This document shows positions 9,718-18,648 of a stretch of 64,000 bases of DNA, in pieces. A program made the translations under genes and the position numbers. The stretch is from Acinetobacter beijerinckii CIP 110307. GTDB taxonomy: Bacteria; Pseudomonadota; Gammaproteobacteria; Pseudomonadales; Moraxellaceae. Numbering within the stretch: position 1 is the first letter of the stretch; each line of letters starts with the position of its first letter. The notes under the pieces were generated by a model, which searched no databases, was not told the DNA's origin, and saw only the letters and a program-made list of their open reading frames with translations. The stretch is from assembly GCF_000369005.1 (NCBI RefSeq), contig NZ_KB849765.1, positions 310,001 to 374,000 on the forward strand. The letters are read 5' to 3'.

Positions 9718-10140
9718 ATGATGAAAAAAGTACCTGCACTGTGTTTAGCGACTGCACTGATCGCATCGTCTTCTCTCTGGGCAGCCGAAACAAATACAAC
9801 TACGGCGAATACAAACACTGCAACGGCTGAAAAAACACTTCCTTATGGTGACAACCCTAGCCTTGGTCGAGTATTGCTCTATAAAACAGGAAAAGGACTA
9901 CAAAACTTAGGTGGCTCGATTCAAGGTGCATCTGAAAACACCTCTCAAAAAATTGGTGAGAAATGGCAAGACACCAAGAAATATACCGAAGAGCAATCTG
10001 AGGTTGTTCAAGCCCAAACTGAAAAAGCTAAACAGTACACTGCAAAAAAATGGCAAGATACTAAAGATGCTGTAGTTGGTACCAACGAAGGTAATGTCCC
10101 AATTGAACGAGCTGAACTCAGTCAGCCCTCGAAAAACTAA
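9718..10140 (+). CDS. Small exported Thr/Asn- and Lys/Gln-rich helical protein
   Basis: 140 aa; AAAGGAT lies about 7 nt before the ATG at 9718 (a second ATG follows at once). A Sec signal peptide ends near SLWAAE. After a Thr/Asn-rich stretch comes a Gly-rich segment and then two similar blocks, KWQDTKKYTEEQ and KWQDTKDAVVG, separated by an Ala/Gln/Lys-rich helix, like LEA-type or apolipoprotein-like amphipathic helices. No enzymatic motif. Likely periplasmic or secreted. It shares style and the xDTKxYT motif with the protein at 13188-13784. Function unknown. Confidence 0.65.
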   Translation: MMKKVPALCLATALIASSSLWAAETNTTTANTNTATAEKTLPYGDNPSLGRVLLYKTGKGLQNLGGSIQGASENTSQKIGEKWQDTKKYTEEQSEVVQAQTEKAKQYTAKKWQDTKDAVVGTNEGNVPIERAELSQPSKN

Positions 10141-10147
10141 ATTTACG

Positions 10148-10172
10148 ACCTCTACTAAGTAGAGGTTTTTTT
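10148..10172 (+). terminator. Intrinsic terminator
   Basis: ACCTCTAC / GTAGAGGT (10148-10155 with 10159-10166), 3-nt loop, followed by a run of T to 10172. It ends the small exported-protein transcript. Confidence 0.88.
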
Positions 10173-10357
10173 ATAGCGAAGTATTGAATCAAACCAAGAT
10201 GAACTTGCTCACTACACTATACGGTTTGACGAAAATAGCTTTGATATGACTTATAAATAATCGAGCCTAAATTTACAGTGTTGTCTCAAAACCTTGGTTG
10301 AATTTCACGAATTAAGTCGACAAACTGAAAAGAATTTAATTGAACTGGAATCCGTAA

Positions 10358-10783
10358 ATGAGCTTAACACCATTAAAAGTTGCTTTATTATCAATTGTTA
10401 GCAGTTTTACTTTTTCTGCATGTTCTACCTATCAAGCGAAAAGTGTATCTTCTCCTCAAGTTTTAGAACAAGTTAAAAATATCGAAGCAACACCATCAAC
10501 CAAGAACAATAAGGCTCAACTGATTAAACAATCCAATAATTGCTTAATTGAGTTCACTGGATATTTTGATGGTGGACAAGCTGTAGAACATTGGATTTTC
10601 AATCAACATGGACTGATCTCAGCAAACTCAAGTACACAACAATACAAAGATGCCGAAGTTGAAGCTGAAGCTGAAACATCAACTGCATTTGATACACAAG
10701 ACACTGTAGTACAAGCCAACTTTAAGAAACTGCAAAGTAATTTTAAGCACAAAAACTTAGCAAAATGTATTGAATCAACTTAA
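10358..10783 (+). CDS. Hypothetical lipoprotein
   Basis: 141 aa. The signal peptide ends in lipobox FSAC (Cys22), so the mature protein should be lipidated and membrane-anchored in the periplasm. The mature part is polar with a central aromatic patch (IEFTGYFDGGQAVEHWIF) and an acidic repeat (EVEAEAETSTA) and ends in Cys137. I recognise no family. It is monocistronic, followed by a 12-bp hairpin at 10789-10822. Confidence 0.6.
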   Translation: MSLTPLKVALLSIVSSFTFSACSTYQAKSVSSPQVLEQVKNIEATPSTKNNKAQLIKQSNNCLIEFTGYFDGGQAVEHWIFNQHGLISANSSTQQYKDAEVEAEAETSTAFDTQDTVVQANFKKLQSNFKHKNLAKCIEST

Positions 10784-10788
10784 ATAAA

Positions 10789-10822
10789 AACTCGTTGCAA
10801 CAGTGTTCATTTGCAACGAGTT
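10789..10822. terminator. Hairpin between convergent genes
   Basis: AACTCGTTGCAA / TTGCAACGAGTT is a perfect 12-bp stem with a 10-nt loop. It starts 6 nt after the lipoprotein stop and lies before the convergent subtilase gene. No immediate U-tract, so termination efficiency is uncertain. Confidence 0.6.
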
Positions 10823-10872
10823 ATGGCTTTTCAAATATTTTTTGGATCAATTTAAACTATAAAAAATTAATC

Positions 10873-12270
10873 TTAATTTGATGTGAGCCCATTGGTTGCA
10901 GCCAATAGATCTATACGTGGGAATACTAAGCCAGTGCGAGTATCAGTGACTAATTTACCCGTTGCTCTTAAACGATTAACTGTTTGATCAATGGTTTCTG
11001 TTGGACTCACGCCATTGGCACGGAGTAAAGCAATTGCCCCCGCAACATGTGGTGCAGCTTGCGAAGTTCCACCTTGCGTATAACCACCCGCTGTAATCAT
11101 TGCACCAGGTGCAAGTAAAGTCACAAGTGAACCACCATTACTAAAGCAAGTCACTTTATCTGCAGCAGTGGTTGGATCAGAGCATTTTAACGGATTACCC
11201 CAAGACGCACTGCCGATATTACTGTCATACACAGCACCTACACGTACAGCACCTGCCACACAAGCAGGTGACGAAATCCCATCCGAAAATGCATCATTAC
11301 CTGAAGCAACCACAGGCACGACACCCGCGGCACGTGCATTTGCAAAAGCAGTACTATAGCTACTGTTACTACATTCGGAAGTATATTTCACACCTGGTAC
11401 ACCCAAGCTTAAATTCACTGATTTAATGTTATATGTTTGCGCATTATTTACAGTCCAATTTAAGCCCGCCAAAATATCACTGTCATAAGCAGTACTGCCC
11501 CACTGACCATTCACGCGAACACGGCGGAAGGTATCAATGCCAATAATTTTGGTTTTCGTGGCAACTTTAGACACGATGCCTGAGACATTACTCCCATGAC
11601 CATTATCATCTAAATTGCCATCATCGGGCGCACTATCGAAAGCATAGACAACGCGACAGCTTGCAGCAGGTGTATTGATTGCAGTACATCCAAAATCACT
11701 ATGCTTATAATTCACACCTGTATCAATCACCACAACGCTTGATCCTTCACCTGTAAAACCATTGCTTACAGTCTGAGGTTGATTGATCAAAGGGAGACTT
11801 TCCATTGTGTTGGTAGTATTTTTTCGATTCGGATAGACGCCTTTTACAGATGGATCATTGAGCACTTTTGCTAAAGTTTCTCGATTTTGAATTCGGTATA
11901 AGCCCAATGGCAAGCCATTAAATTCACGCAAAGTTTGGAAACCTGATTCTTGTGAAAATTTATTTTTAAATCGGGTTTTCCCATCTGCAATATATGATCT
12001 TTTTTCTAAACCTAAGGGAATACTGGCAGAGTTCATATCATATTCGATCAGTAAATCATTCGACTCATTGCTGACCAATGCATTAACATCAATTTTTCCT
12101 TGCGCAACTTTACTTATCGCACTTGAACTCAGTCGTTGTTTTAATTGAGTTGCGTTGAGTGAAGCAGCAGAAGCTGACGTGGTATATAAAGCACATAAAC
12201 TTAGCAAAAATAACGTTTTATTTATCAATTTCAATCTCCATTGTTCTTGGGTAAAGAACTTTTGAATCAC
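10873..12270 (-). CDS. Secreted subtilisin-like serine protease (S8 family)
   Basis: 465 aa from the GTG at 12270, with GAGAG 5 nt upstream. A TTG at 12228 preceded by GGAG at 7 nt would give a more compact signal peptide (MINKTLFLLSLC). The triad is complete: Asp183 in VVVIDTGVNYKH, His225 in DDNGHGSNVSG and Ser403 in GGTSQAAPHVAGA, with oxyanion Asn325 in ASGND. Residues 70-150 look like an inhibitor-I9-type propeptide. Several Cys residues in the mature domain suggest disulfides. There is no autotransporter barrel or C-terminal sorting domain, so it should be released to the periplasm or medium. The short membrane-anchored ORF 30 nt upstream is probably in the same operon. Confidence 0.9.
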   Translation of the reverse strand: MIQKFFTQEQWRLKLINKTLFLLSLCALYTTSASAASLNATQLKQRLSSSAISKVAQGKIDVNALVSNESNDLLIEYDMNSASIPLGLEKRSYIADGKTRFKNKFSQESGFQTLREFNGLPLGLYRIQNRETLAKVLNDPSVKGVYPNRKNTTNTMESLPLINQPQTVSNGFTGEGSSVVVIDTGVNYKHSDFGCTAINTPAASCRVVYAFDSAPDDGNLDDNGHGSNVSGIVSKVATKTKIIGIDTFRRVRVNGQWGSTAYDSDILAGLNWTVNNAQTYNIKSVNLSLGVPGVKYTSECSNSSYSTAFANARAAGVVPVVASGNDAFSDGISSPACVAGAVRVGAVYDSNIGSASWGNPLKCSDPTTAADKVTCFSNGGSLVTLLAPGAMITAGGYTQGGTSQAAPHVAGAIALLRANGVSPTETIDQTVNRLRATGKLVTDTRTGLVFPRIDLLAATNGLTSN

Positions 12271-12300
12271 TAAAACTCTCGGATAAAGAGCATTTGATTA

Positions 12301-12612
12301 TTAAAGTGTTTTGATTTCATTTGCAGGATCTTTGTCAGGATCTATCGGTTGTATCGAAGGATCACTTTTGGTGTCATAAAACGGAACCTCCTCTTTTGTT
12401 TTTCTAGTTTGATTTAACAATGTTGCTGTTGTGACTTGTTTTTTTTGCGCCTCCTCTTGGTTGAAGTGTTGCGATGTGGTTTCAAGATGGTCATCTTTGA
12501 TCTGATGAATATACAGATCATCGGAAGAAGTTAAGGGATCTGAGGGCTGGAAATACATCACCAATACCCCCAAACCAATCAATACAAGTAAAAAAGCCGC
12601 TATCATTTTCAT
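12301..12612 (-). CDS. Small membrane-anchored protein upstream of subtilase
   Basis: 103 aa: one N-terminal hydrophobic helix (MIAAFLLVLIGLGVLVMYF), then a polar, mostly disordered tail rich in Asp, Glu, Lys and Gln. GGAGAAATTAA precedes the ATG. It ends 30 nt before the subtilase start on the same strand, so the two are probably co-transcribed. A role as a local protease partner, inhibitor or anchor is inference only; no family is recognised. Confidence 0.55.
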   Translation of the reverse strand: MKMIAAFLLVLIGLGVLVMYFQPSDPLTSSDDLYIHQIKDDHLETTSQHFNQEEAQKKQVTTATLLNQTRKTKEEVPFYDTKSDPSIQPIDPDKDPANEIKTL

Positions 12613-13187
12613 TTAATTTCTCCGATGCTTTTTACTAACAATCACAAAGTTATTTACTCAAACGAGCTAAAAAATCAAAATTATTACTTTAATATTCACA
12701 TTTATTTTCATATCAATAAAATAAAACCTCGAAGATGGAAAATCTAAAAAAGTATCATGATCTTTCATTCATAATGATTTACTCATCTCATCAAATGTTG
12801 GAAATACAAAATTCTGTATCCACCTGACACAACATATAAATCAAAATAATGTAGAGTATTTTTTATACCAAGCAATAAAAATGCCAGTTTTCTATTAAAA
12901 AAAGCCAATTTAAATAATGCTTATTTATTCAATAGTTATGTTTTTAATTTTATTTGCTTTCATCAATTTTAATTTGAATTTTTATAAATTAAAAATCACT
13001 TATAAAGGTATATTTTTCACATAGTTATTAAAGTACTTTATCTTCACAATTTATATCTGATGTGTTTTTCAGTTGTAATCTACATGTAACGTTTTGCTGA
13101 AATCCATAGCTTTCCCCTTTTTCATCGATATGATGCATTTGCGTTCATGAAGTGCCCCAACATGGCACATCTTTAAAGGAAATCGCA
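12613..13187. other. 575-nt AT-rich intergenic region
   Basis: This divergent gap lies between the membrane-anchored protein (minus) and the exported repeat protein (plus). It is very AT-rich with many A/T runs. It must hold two promoters, but I could not assign convincing -35/-10 pairs. I see no ORF with a ribosome binding site, no RNA gene and no long repeat. Confidence 0.5.
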
Positions 13188-13784
13188 ATGAAAAAAATGA
13201 TCAAAACAGCTATCGTGACAACAACGCTTCTGGCATCTGCTTCAATTTTTGCACAAAATGTCGGGGTAAATGCCAATGGCTCAGCACAAGTCAATGTTCA
13301 ATCTGGCGGTTTGATTAAAGGCGTCACTGGACTTGCTAAAAACACTGCTCAAGGCGTCGGAAACGTAGCTCACGGTGTTGGTCATGTCGCACATGATGTC
13401 GGTCACAGCGCTGTAAATACAGGTGTCAATGTGACTCAAAAAACCGTTACTGCTGTCGGTAATGTCGGTTCACATGTGGTTAATAAAACAGGTGAAACCT
13501 TAAAAAACACCAAAAACTATACGGTAGACAAAGCTGGAGATGCCCAAGCTTTTGCTACTGAAAAAAGAGCTGATGCAAAGAAACGTTATCAACAAAGTCA
13601 AAATGATCCGAAATCAATCGGTGTAAATACCCAAGCGGGTGTACAACTTGGCAACTCATCAGTTCAAACCCAAACAGGTTTAAATGCTAATAATAAGCAA
13701 GCTCAAGCTGGTGCAAATGTTGGAGTGAAAGTATTGGGTGTAAATGCGAATGTAAATACCAATGCAAAAATTGGCGCTAACTAA
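13188..13784 (+). CDS. Exported low-complexity repeat protein
   Basis: 198 aa from the ATG at 13188, with AAAGGA 7 nt upstream; a longer in-frame start at 13152 is unlikely. A signal peptide ends near SIFAQN. The mature protein has three parts: a short Asn/Val/Gln alternating segment (VGVNANGSAQVNVQSGG), a long amphipathic stretch with repeating G-V-G-x-V-A-H and V-x-x-K-T-G units and a helical Lys/Ala region, then another alternating Asn/Gln/Gly segment with VNANVN and VNTNA. The flanking parts could form beta structure; the middle resembles LEA-like helices. No catalytic motif. Function unknown. Confidence 0.65.
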   Translation: MKKMIKTAIVTTTLLASASIFAQNVGVNANGSAQVNVQSGGLIKGVTGLAKNTAQGVGNVAHGVGHVAHDVGHSAVNTGVNVTQKTVTAVGNVGSHVVNKTGETLKNTKNYTVDKAGDAQAFATEKRADAKKRYQQSQNDPKSIGVNTQAGVQLGNSSVQTQTGLNANNKQAQAGANVGVKVLGVNANVNTNAKIGAN

Positions 13785-13805
13785 CTGTTCATCAAACTGT
13801 TTTAT

Positions 13806-13839
13806 AAAAAAGCCCTTTGATATTTCAAAGGGCTTTTTT
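13806..13839. terminator. Bidirectional intrinsic terminator
   Basis: AAAAAAGCCCTTTGA / TCAAAGGGCTTTTTT is a 15-bp stem with a 4-nt loop (13821-13824). A/T tracts on both sides serve the convergent exported repeat protein and the alpha/beta hydrolase gene. Confidence 0.9.
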
Positions 13840-13841
13840 AT

Positions 13842-15113
13842 TTAGCCTACATTTAAATGAGTACGCTCATCTGGACTATGTTCGATAAAATGCGTAAATC
13901 CTGATTCATCGCAACTCAGCGTCAATTGCTTATAACTTAAACTGCAATATTCAGCATAATGCTTAAAGAGCAATAGAGATTGATCTAAAGCCAATGCTTC
14001 ACCCTGCTTCACTAATTTATGAATGCCACGATCATTCATGGTCAGCACATAAATTTCATGGTTGAGTTCAAGCTCAAGCACAGCATTTAATTTCGGCGTT
14101 AAAGGCAACAGATAATGGAAATTTGCATTGATTGTTTCTAAATCATAAGTCTCAAGCTTTAGACTCACTAAGTTAAACACCAAAAAAGTATCATTGCCTG
14201 TTTTGATTGCAGGAGAAACTGAATGGGTCTGCTGTACAAAATGCGGATGTGCACCTAGCTTACGCAAATTCTGTTCAGTACCTTGTTTTAACTTGAATAA
14301 TTGCTGAACGAGTTTTTGCTTCATATGTGCATCAAAATAACGCTCATCGAGTTCAAAATCATTATTTTGCAATATTTTCAGTAAAGCTTGATGATGCCTC
14401 GGCAGTAAAGCATCTAGTACATGACGATAATAAAATTTACTCTGTTTTTTAACTTCACGAACACGTTTATTGAAATAAGTAATTTCAAAAGGCTTTTCAA
14501 CAAAATCATTTAAAAGCTCTGAGCTTGCCAAAACAGACAATGCTTCATGCCCCGTGAAAGGCAAATGAATCACATGCATTTTAGGCAATAAAGGCTGGAT
14601 CTTTAGAAAGTGCTCTTTATCTTCCGCATAGTATGGATCATAGACGATGATATATTCACGTGATGAATCAACTTCATCTGATTGAATCTGCATATCCTGA
14701 TGAATATTGGCATCAAAAAATTCGGCGTAACGGCGATCTTCAACCACATTTGGATCAATCGAGTATTGCGGAACAAAAGCCACAATTTTTTGCATATTCA
14801 ATAAATTTGAATACTTGATAGCAGCATAGCCGCCCATGGAGCCGCCATAGCCGACAATGCCTTTAAATTGCTGCAAAATCGGTTGAATCTGCTGCTGCAT
14901 CTGCAACATGCTACTTTTTGGAAACCAAGACTTTTGCTTCGGCATAATGCCGATCACATTGTACTGATATTTGATCAGCGATTTTTCAGCATTAATCGAC
15001 ATGCCTTTGGCACGGCTAATCAAATCACCGAATGAAATCACCAAAGTGTCACTTGAACCTTTTAAGAAAATAACGCGGATATGTTCATCTTCAAATATTA
15101 TTTGCTTGTCCAT
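13842..15113 (-). CDS. Alpha/beta-hydrolase fold protein
   Basis: 423 aa from the ATG at 15113 (a GTG two codons earlier is possible). The nucleophile elbow is GYGGSMGGYAA (Ser92), with candidate acid Asp159 (VYDPYYAED) and His189 (PFTGHEALS), giving a plausible hydrolase triad in the first 200 residues. The C-terminal half (about 230-423) has no recognised domain and many His/Leu residues. No signal peptide, so it is cytoplasmic. Substrate unknown. It shares a terminator with the gene to its left. Confidence 0.7.
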   Translation of the reverse strand: MDKQIIFEDEHIRVIFLKGSSDTLVISFGDLISRAKGMSINAEKSLIKYQYNVIGIMPKQKSWFPKSSMLQMQQQIQPILQQFKGIVGYGGSMGGYAAIKYSNLLNMQKIVAFVPQYSIDPNVVEDRRYAEFFDANIHQDMQIQSDEVDSSREYIIVYDPYYAEDKEHFLKIQPLLPKMHVIHLPFTGHEALSVLASSELLNDFVEKPFEITYFNKRVREVKKQSKFYYRHVLDALLPRHHQALLKILQNNDFELDERYFDAHMKQKLVQQLFKLKQGTEQNLRKLGAHPHFVQQTHSVSPAIKTGNDTFLVFNLVSLKLETYDLETINANFHYLLPLTPKLNAVLELELNHEIYVLTMNDRGIHKLVKQGEALALDQSLLLFKHYAEYCSLSYKQLTLSCDESGFTHFIEHSPDERTHLNVG

Positions 15114-15233
15114 GCTCACACTAAAAATTGTTCCTGAGCTTGTATCAAAAAGTCACCAAATGATGCTTTTGCCAAACCATAATTGCGGAGTATCTTATTT
15201 TATAGAGATAAGACAGATTAAAAAGCGCAAAAA

Positions 15234-16037
15234 ATGACACAATCCCTACATCCTACTGCCAAAAAAGGCTTTAGCTTAGGGGCTAAACTCTATCAACAGG
15301 TTCGCCCCAGTTACCCACAAGAAACAGCTATTTGGCTGCAAGATCAGCTCCAAATAGGAGAAAATTCAACTGTTGTTGACCTCGGTTGTGGGACTGGCAA
15401 ATTCTTACCTTTTTTAATTCAGACGCAAGCCAAAGTGATCGCGGTCGACCCCGTCATTGAAATGTTACAACAACTGCAAATAAACTATCCCACAATAACG
15501 TCAGTTCAAGCATCGAGTGAACAGCTACCTTTAAACACGGACACAATTGATGCCATTGTATGTGCTCAATCCTTTCATTGGTTCGCAAATCTTGATGCAT
15601 TAAAAGAAATCCACCGTGTCCTCAGCCCAACAGGTCATCTGGGATTAATTTGGAATCAACGTGATATTCAAGTCGATTGGGTTAAGGCCCTTGCAGATGA
15701 AATAGCGCCTTTGGAAGGTGATACACCGCGTTATCATAGTGAGCAATGGAAAAAAGTTTTTGAGGATCAGTCTTTATTTAAATTTGAGCGCTTGAATACA
15801 TTCCAACAAATCCATCAAGGTACCGTAGAGCAAGTGGTCAGTAAGCGTTTACTATCGACCAGTTTTATTGCAGCGATGAGCGTTGCAGAGCAGCAAAAGC
15901 TAAAAGCGCGATTTGAACAAATAGTATTTGATTTTACAGGCTTAACTGCGCAAGATCAGATAGGTTTTCCTTATATCACTTATGCTTATCATTTTCAGAA
16001 AATGCCCATTGAAGGATTAAAACGAGTTTATTTATGA
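15234..16037 (+). CDS. Class I SAM-dependent methyltransferase
   Basis: 267 aa. Motif I VVDLGCGTGKF near residue 45, an acidic post-I position (VIAVDP), and the motif IV/V region IDAIVCAQSFHWF are typical of the UbiE/Coq5-like Methyltransf_11 group. Substrate cannot be inferred. Its stop overlaps the start of the following lipoprotein gene by 4 nt (ATGA), so the two are translationally coupled. Confidence 0.85.
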   Translation: MTQSLHPTAKKGFSLGAKLYQQVRPSYPQETAIWLQDQLQIGENSTVVDLGCGTGKFLPFLIQTQAKVIAVDPVIEMLQQLQINYPTITSVQASSEQLPLNTDTIDAIVCAQSFHWFANLDALKEIHRVLSPTGHLGLIWNQRDIQVDWVKALADEIAPLEGDTPRYHSEQWKKVFEDQSLFKFERLNTFQQIHQGTVEQVVSKRLLSTSFIAAMSVAEQQKLKARFEQIVFDFTGLTAQDQIGFPYITYAYHFQKMPIEGLKRVYL

Positions 16038-16609
16038 ACGTAAAATTTAAAACAACATTTGCGATTGGTTGTATCCTTAGTTCAACATTATTACTGACTG
16101 CATGTAATAAAGATAAAGAACCCGCAGCCAAGAATGAAAGCCAAACCAACTCGAGCACGGATGCAATTGGTCAACTGAATCAAACACCAATTAAGCAGTT
16201 TCCAAGCACACCTGATGATGGACATGATATTGCGATTTTAGATGACTATGACACTCGTTTTACCGAAATGAGTGACAGTATGGAAATTGAATTGGCGAAG
16301 ATGAAACAAGCCAATACGCTCACACCAGAATTTGAACAACAACGCCAAAAAGATAATATTAAATCTGCTCTCACCATGCTCAAACAACTTGAACTGAAAA
16401 CTGAGCAAGGTCGTTATATTCAAGGGTTATTATATGATTACTGGGAACAGCAAGCCAAAAATTTAGACCAAGCAACTTTGGCAAATAACAATCAACAGGT
16501 AGATGCCAATAAACAAGTCAATCATCTTAATGAATATTTACATGCACAAAGTCAATTGCATCACTGGAAAAGTGCCCAAACACCTGAAACAAAAATGCAA
16601 ACTGAATAA
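16034..16609 (+). CDS. Hypothetical lipoprotein
   Basis: 191 aa with signal peptide and lipobox LTAC (Cys24), then KDKEP and a Ser/Asn-rich linker. The mature part is largely helical and rich in Gln, Leu and Lys (MKQANTLTPEFEQQRQK). Coupled to the methyltransferase by a 4-nt overlap, although no functional link is obvious. A terminator follows at 16623-16646. No family recognised. Confidence 0.65.
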   Translation: MNVKFKTTFAIGCILSSTLLLTACNKDKEPAAKNESQTNSSTDAIGQLNQTPIKQFPSTPDDGHDIAILDDYDTRFTEMSDSMEIELAKMKQANTLTPEFEQQRQKDNIKSALTMLKQLELKTEQGRYIQGLLYDYWEQQAKNLDQATLANNNQQVDANKQVNHLNEYLHAQSQLHHWKSAQTPETKMQTE

Positions 16610-16622
16610 ATATTTGCTGTAA

Positions 16623-16646
16623 AAAAGGGTCTGTTCAGACCCTTTT
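16623..16646. terminator. Intrinsic terminator
   Basis: AAAAGGGTCT / AGACCCTTTT stem around a GTTC tetraloop, with A and T tracts on both sides. It lies between the convergent lipoprotein gene and the exported protein at 16680-17243. Confidence 0.88.
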
Positions 16647-16679
16647 ATCATTAAGAATTTTAAATTTACTCAATAAAAT

Positions 16680-17243
16680 TTAAATCTTCTGTTTTTCAAT
16701 CCATTCAATTGAATTGACTCGAAATAATTCACAAGCTCCATCACCGACTCCACCAGGAGTGAGGGAAGATGTCCAAACCAAATCCTTATCGCGCACTTCA
16801 ACCAACTCTCCTTTTAAGTTGACCAAATCACCGCGTTTCACCTGTTTGATTTGTTTTGCAATTTCAGGGTTAGCAGGAATGATGTGCATATTTGACACCA
16901 GCTTTAATGCTTGATCGGGTGGAACAGGTAATTTTTTCATATTCCAATTTAAATAACGATCATATTGACGCACTGAAATTGTCCGTGCGATATCTGGTTC
17001 TGCAAATAGACCTAGACTCACCGCATAATCAATAGGTGAAAATTTTGCTTGTTCATCATCATGATAGACTTTTGAACCTAAAATACGAAAATTACCATCA
17101 AAAGGTTTTAATACCGAGATAGACTGATACTTCACAACAGGGGATAAACCATTGGCAATATTGTATTCAACTGTCGAAGTTGATGCATGGGTCTGCCCGA
17201 TTGCAACCACCATACATAAACTCATCCATAGACGTTTATTCAT
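16680..17243 (-). CDS. Hypothetical exported protein
   Basis: 187 aa with a Sec signal peptide ending near TQTHAS (no lipobox). The mature protein is mixed alpha/beta with PFDGNFRILGSKVYHDDE, then SPIDYAVSLGLF and RQYDRYLNWNMKKLPV, and a C-terminal segment GDLVNLKGELVEVRD that resembles a small OB-like beta barrel. No enzymatic motif and no named family recognised. Predicted periplasmic and monocistronic. Confidence 0.6.
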   Translation of the reverse strand: MNKRLWMSLCMVVAIGQTHASTSTVEYNIANGLSPVVKYQSISVLKPFDGNFRILGSKVYHDDEQAKFSPIDYAVSLGLFAEPDIARTISVRQYDRYLNWNMKKLPVPPDQALKLVSNMHIIPANPEIAKQIKQVKRGDLVNLKGELVEVRDKDLVWTSSLTPGGVGDGACELFRVNSIEWIEKQKI

Positions 17244-17405
17244 GGTTTTATCATCCTCAAACGACCAGTAAAATTTTGAGCAACTGCTTCATTTCATAGT
17301 ATGCTGAGACGATGAAAAAAAGTGCTTTTTTTAGTAACAATCAAACTCAGTTTGGTCATATTTTTGTGCTATTAGTTTTTATACTTTCTTTTGAATATTG
17401 AATGG

Positions 17406-18047
17406 ATGCCTATGCTTTACCAATTTTATCAACGTCGTATTTTTCCGCATTTACTTAATCAAGTCATGCAAACAGCAAGTTTGATGGATCGACGTCGAGA
17501 GTTATTGCTACCAATTGAAGGTGAGGTGCTCGAAATTGGTTTTGGAACAGGCTTAAATGTGCCTTTTTATGGCAATGTAGATAGCTTATACGCACTTGAG
17601 CCTAATCCAGATATTTATCAATTGGCTGTGGAACGTGTTCAACATGCTCCTTTCTATATCAAACATGTGCAATCCAGCGCTGAGAAACTGCCTTTTGCAG
17701 ATGCATCTTTAGATCATATCGTTTCGACATGGACGCTATGTAGTATTCCTCAACTAGATCAAGCATTGGCTGAAATCCATCGGGTGTTAAAACCAACAGG
17801 CACTTTTCACCTACTTGAGCATGTTAAGCATCCAGACTCAGTTAAAATACAATCATTACAAACGTTATTGACGCCAATTCAAAAAAGAATAGGTGATGGT
17901 TGTCATTTAAACCGTGATATTGAACGTCATGTTTTACAGGCAAATTTTCAGTTCATCGTGAAAGACTATTTTGATGCGGAAGGTATTCCTGCTATTGCAC
18001 AAAAAATGTTATTGGCAAGAGTACAAAAACGCGAGATGACAGCTTAA
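17406..18047 (+). CDS. Class I SAM-dependent methyltransferase
   Basis: 213 aa from the ATG at 17406; an ATG at 17412 and a TTG at 17391 are alternatives. Motif I is VLEIGFGTGLNVPFY; the acidic motif II is LYALEPN; the motif IV region is LDHIVSTWTLCSI, typical of small-molecule Methyltransf_11/25 enzymes. Not clearly related to the methyltransferase at 15234. Its stop codon overlaps that of the convergent gene at 18044. Confidence 0.85.
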   Translation: MPMLYQFYQRRIFPHLLNQVMQTASLMDRRRELLLPIEGEVLEIGFGTGLNVPFYGNVDSLYALEPNPDIYQLAVERVQHAPFYIKHVQSSAEKLPFADASLDHIVSTWTLCSIPQLDQALAEIHRVLKPTGTFHLLEHVKHPDSVKIQSLQTLLTPIQKRIGDGCHLNRDIERHVLQANFQFIVKDYFDAEGIPAIAQKMLLARVQKREMTA

Positions 18048-18059
18048 AGTGAGCTGTCA
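18037..18059. terminator. Hairpin spanning the overlapping stop codons
   Basis: TGACAGCT / AGCTGTCA (18037-18044 with 18052-18059) has a 7-nt loop containing both convergent stop codons. No strong U-tract, but the placement suggests a shared 3'-end structure. Confidence 0.5.
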
Positions 18060-18517
18060 AAATCAATTTTTAGCGTTTCAAAGCGGACTCGACCTTGCTG
18101 TATCGCTTGAGCAATCGCCTGTTGCCCTTTGCTTAAGCGCGCTCCTCCACTTTTAATATCTAATAAAATGACTTCTATATCTTCAGCACGACCATCCCCA
18201 TCACGAAAATCGGTATAACCATCAAACACGACATAATCGACAGGATCGCCAAGAAATTTGGCATCACTAGGCAGATATTGAAATTCAGGTAAGATCGGCG
18301 CAAATTGCTCAGCCATTTTTCCTTTTAAGACTGCACGACTGGTATTCACACTACGTTTTTGTGCATCTAATAATGCTTGTTTATGTTCGAGTTCTAATTC
18401 AGCAATATATTTTTCATATTCAGCTTGAATACGACCATTTCGACTGCTCGACAAAATAATCGTGGTGATCACAACACCAATACATCCACCAATTAACATG
18501 GCAAGCCAAACTGACAT
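18044..18517 (-). CDS. Holliday-junction-resolvase-like predicted endonuclease
   Basis: 157 aa: one N-terminal transmembrane helix (LAMLIGGCIGVVITTIIL), a coiled-coil stretch (about 30-60), then a nuclease-like domain with DPVDYVVFDG (91-100) and VILLDIKSGGARLSKGQ (Asp120, Lys122). This matches the PF10107 Holliday-junction-resolvase-related family, a PD-(D/E)xK-type fold. The TM anchor is usual for the family. Biochemical role unproven. Convergent with the methyltransferase; the two stop codons overlap. Confidence 0.8.
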   Translation of the reverse strand: MSVWLAMLIGGCIGVVITTIILSSSRNGRIQAEYEKYIAELELEHKQALLDAQKRSVNTSRAVLKGKMAEQFAPILPEFQYLPSDAKFLGDPVDYVVFDGYTDFRDGDGRAEDIEVILLDIKSGGARLSKGQQAIAQAIQQGRVRFETLKIDFDSSL

Positions 18518-18648
18518 ATAACATTCCTTATTCGTTAACGCTGCTATTTAACTGCAACATTAAACTTTTGTCATGTGTAACACACTCTTATAAAAAAGAT
18601 GCTAAGGTATAGTTGAATATAAAATCCACGTTTAAAAAATCTAATTCC

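Noticed and set aside
7563..10140. Gabija (GajA-GajB) system
   Set aside because: The OLD protein could be GajA-like, but the following gene is a small exported protein, not a UvrD-like helicase, and a terminator separates them.
11168..11426. Plus-strand ORFs inside the subtilase gene
   Set aside because: Antisense shadows of a protease gene with full catalytic motifs.
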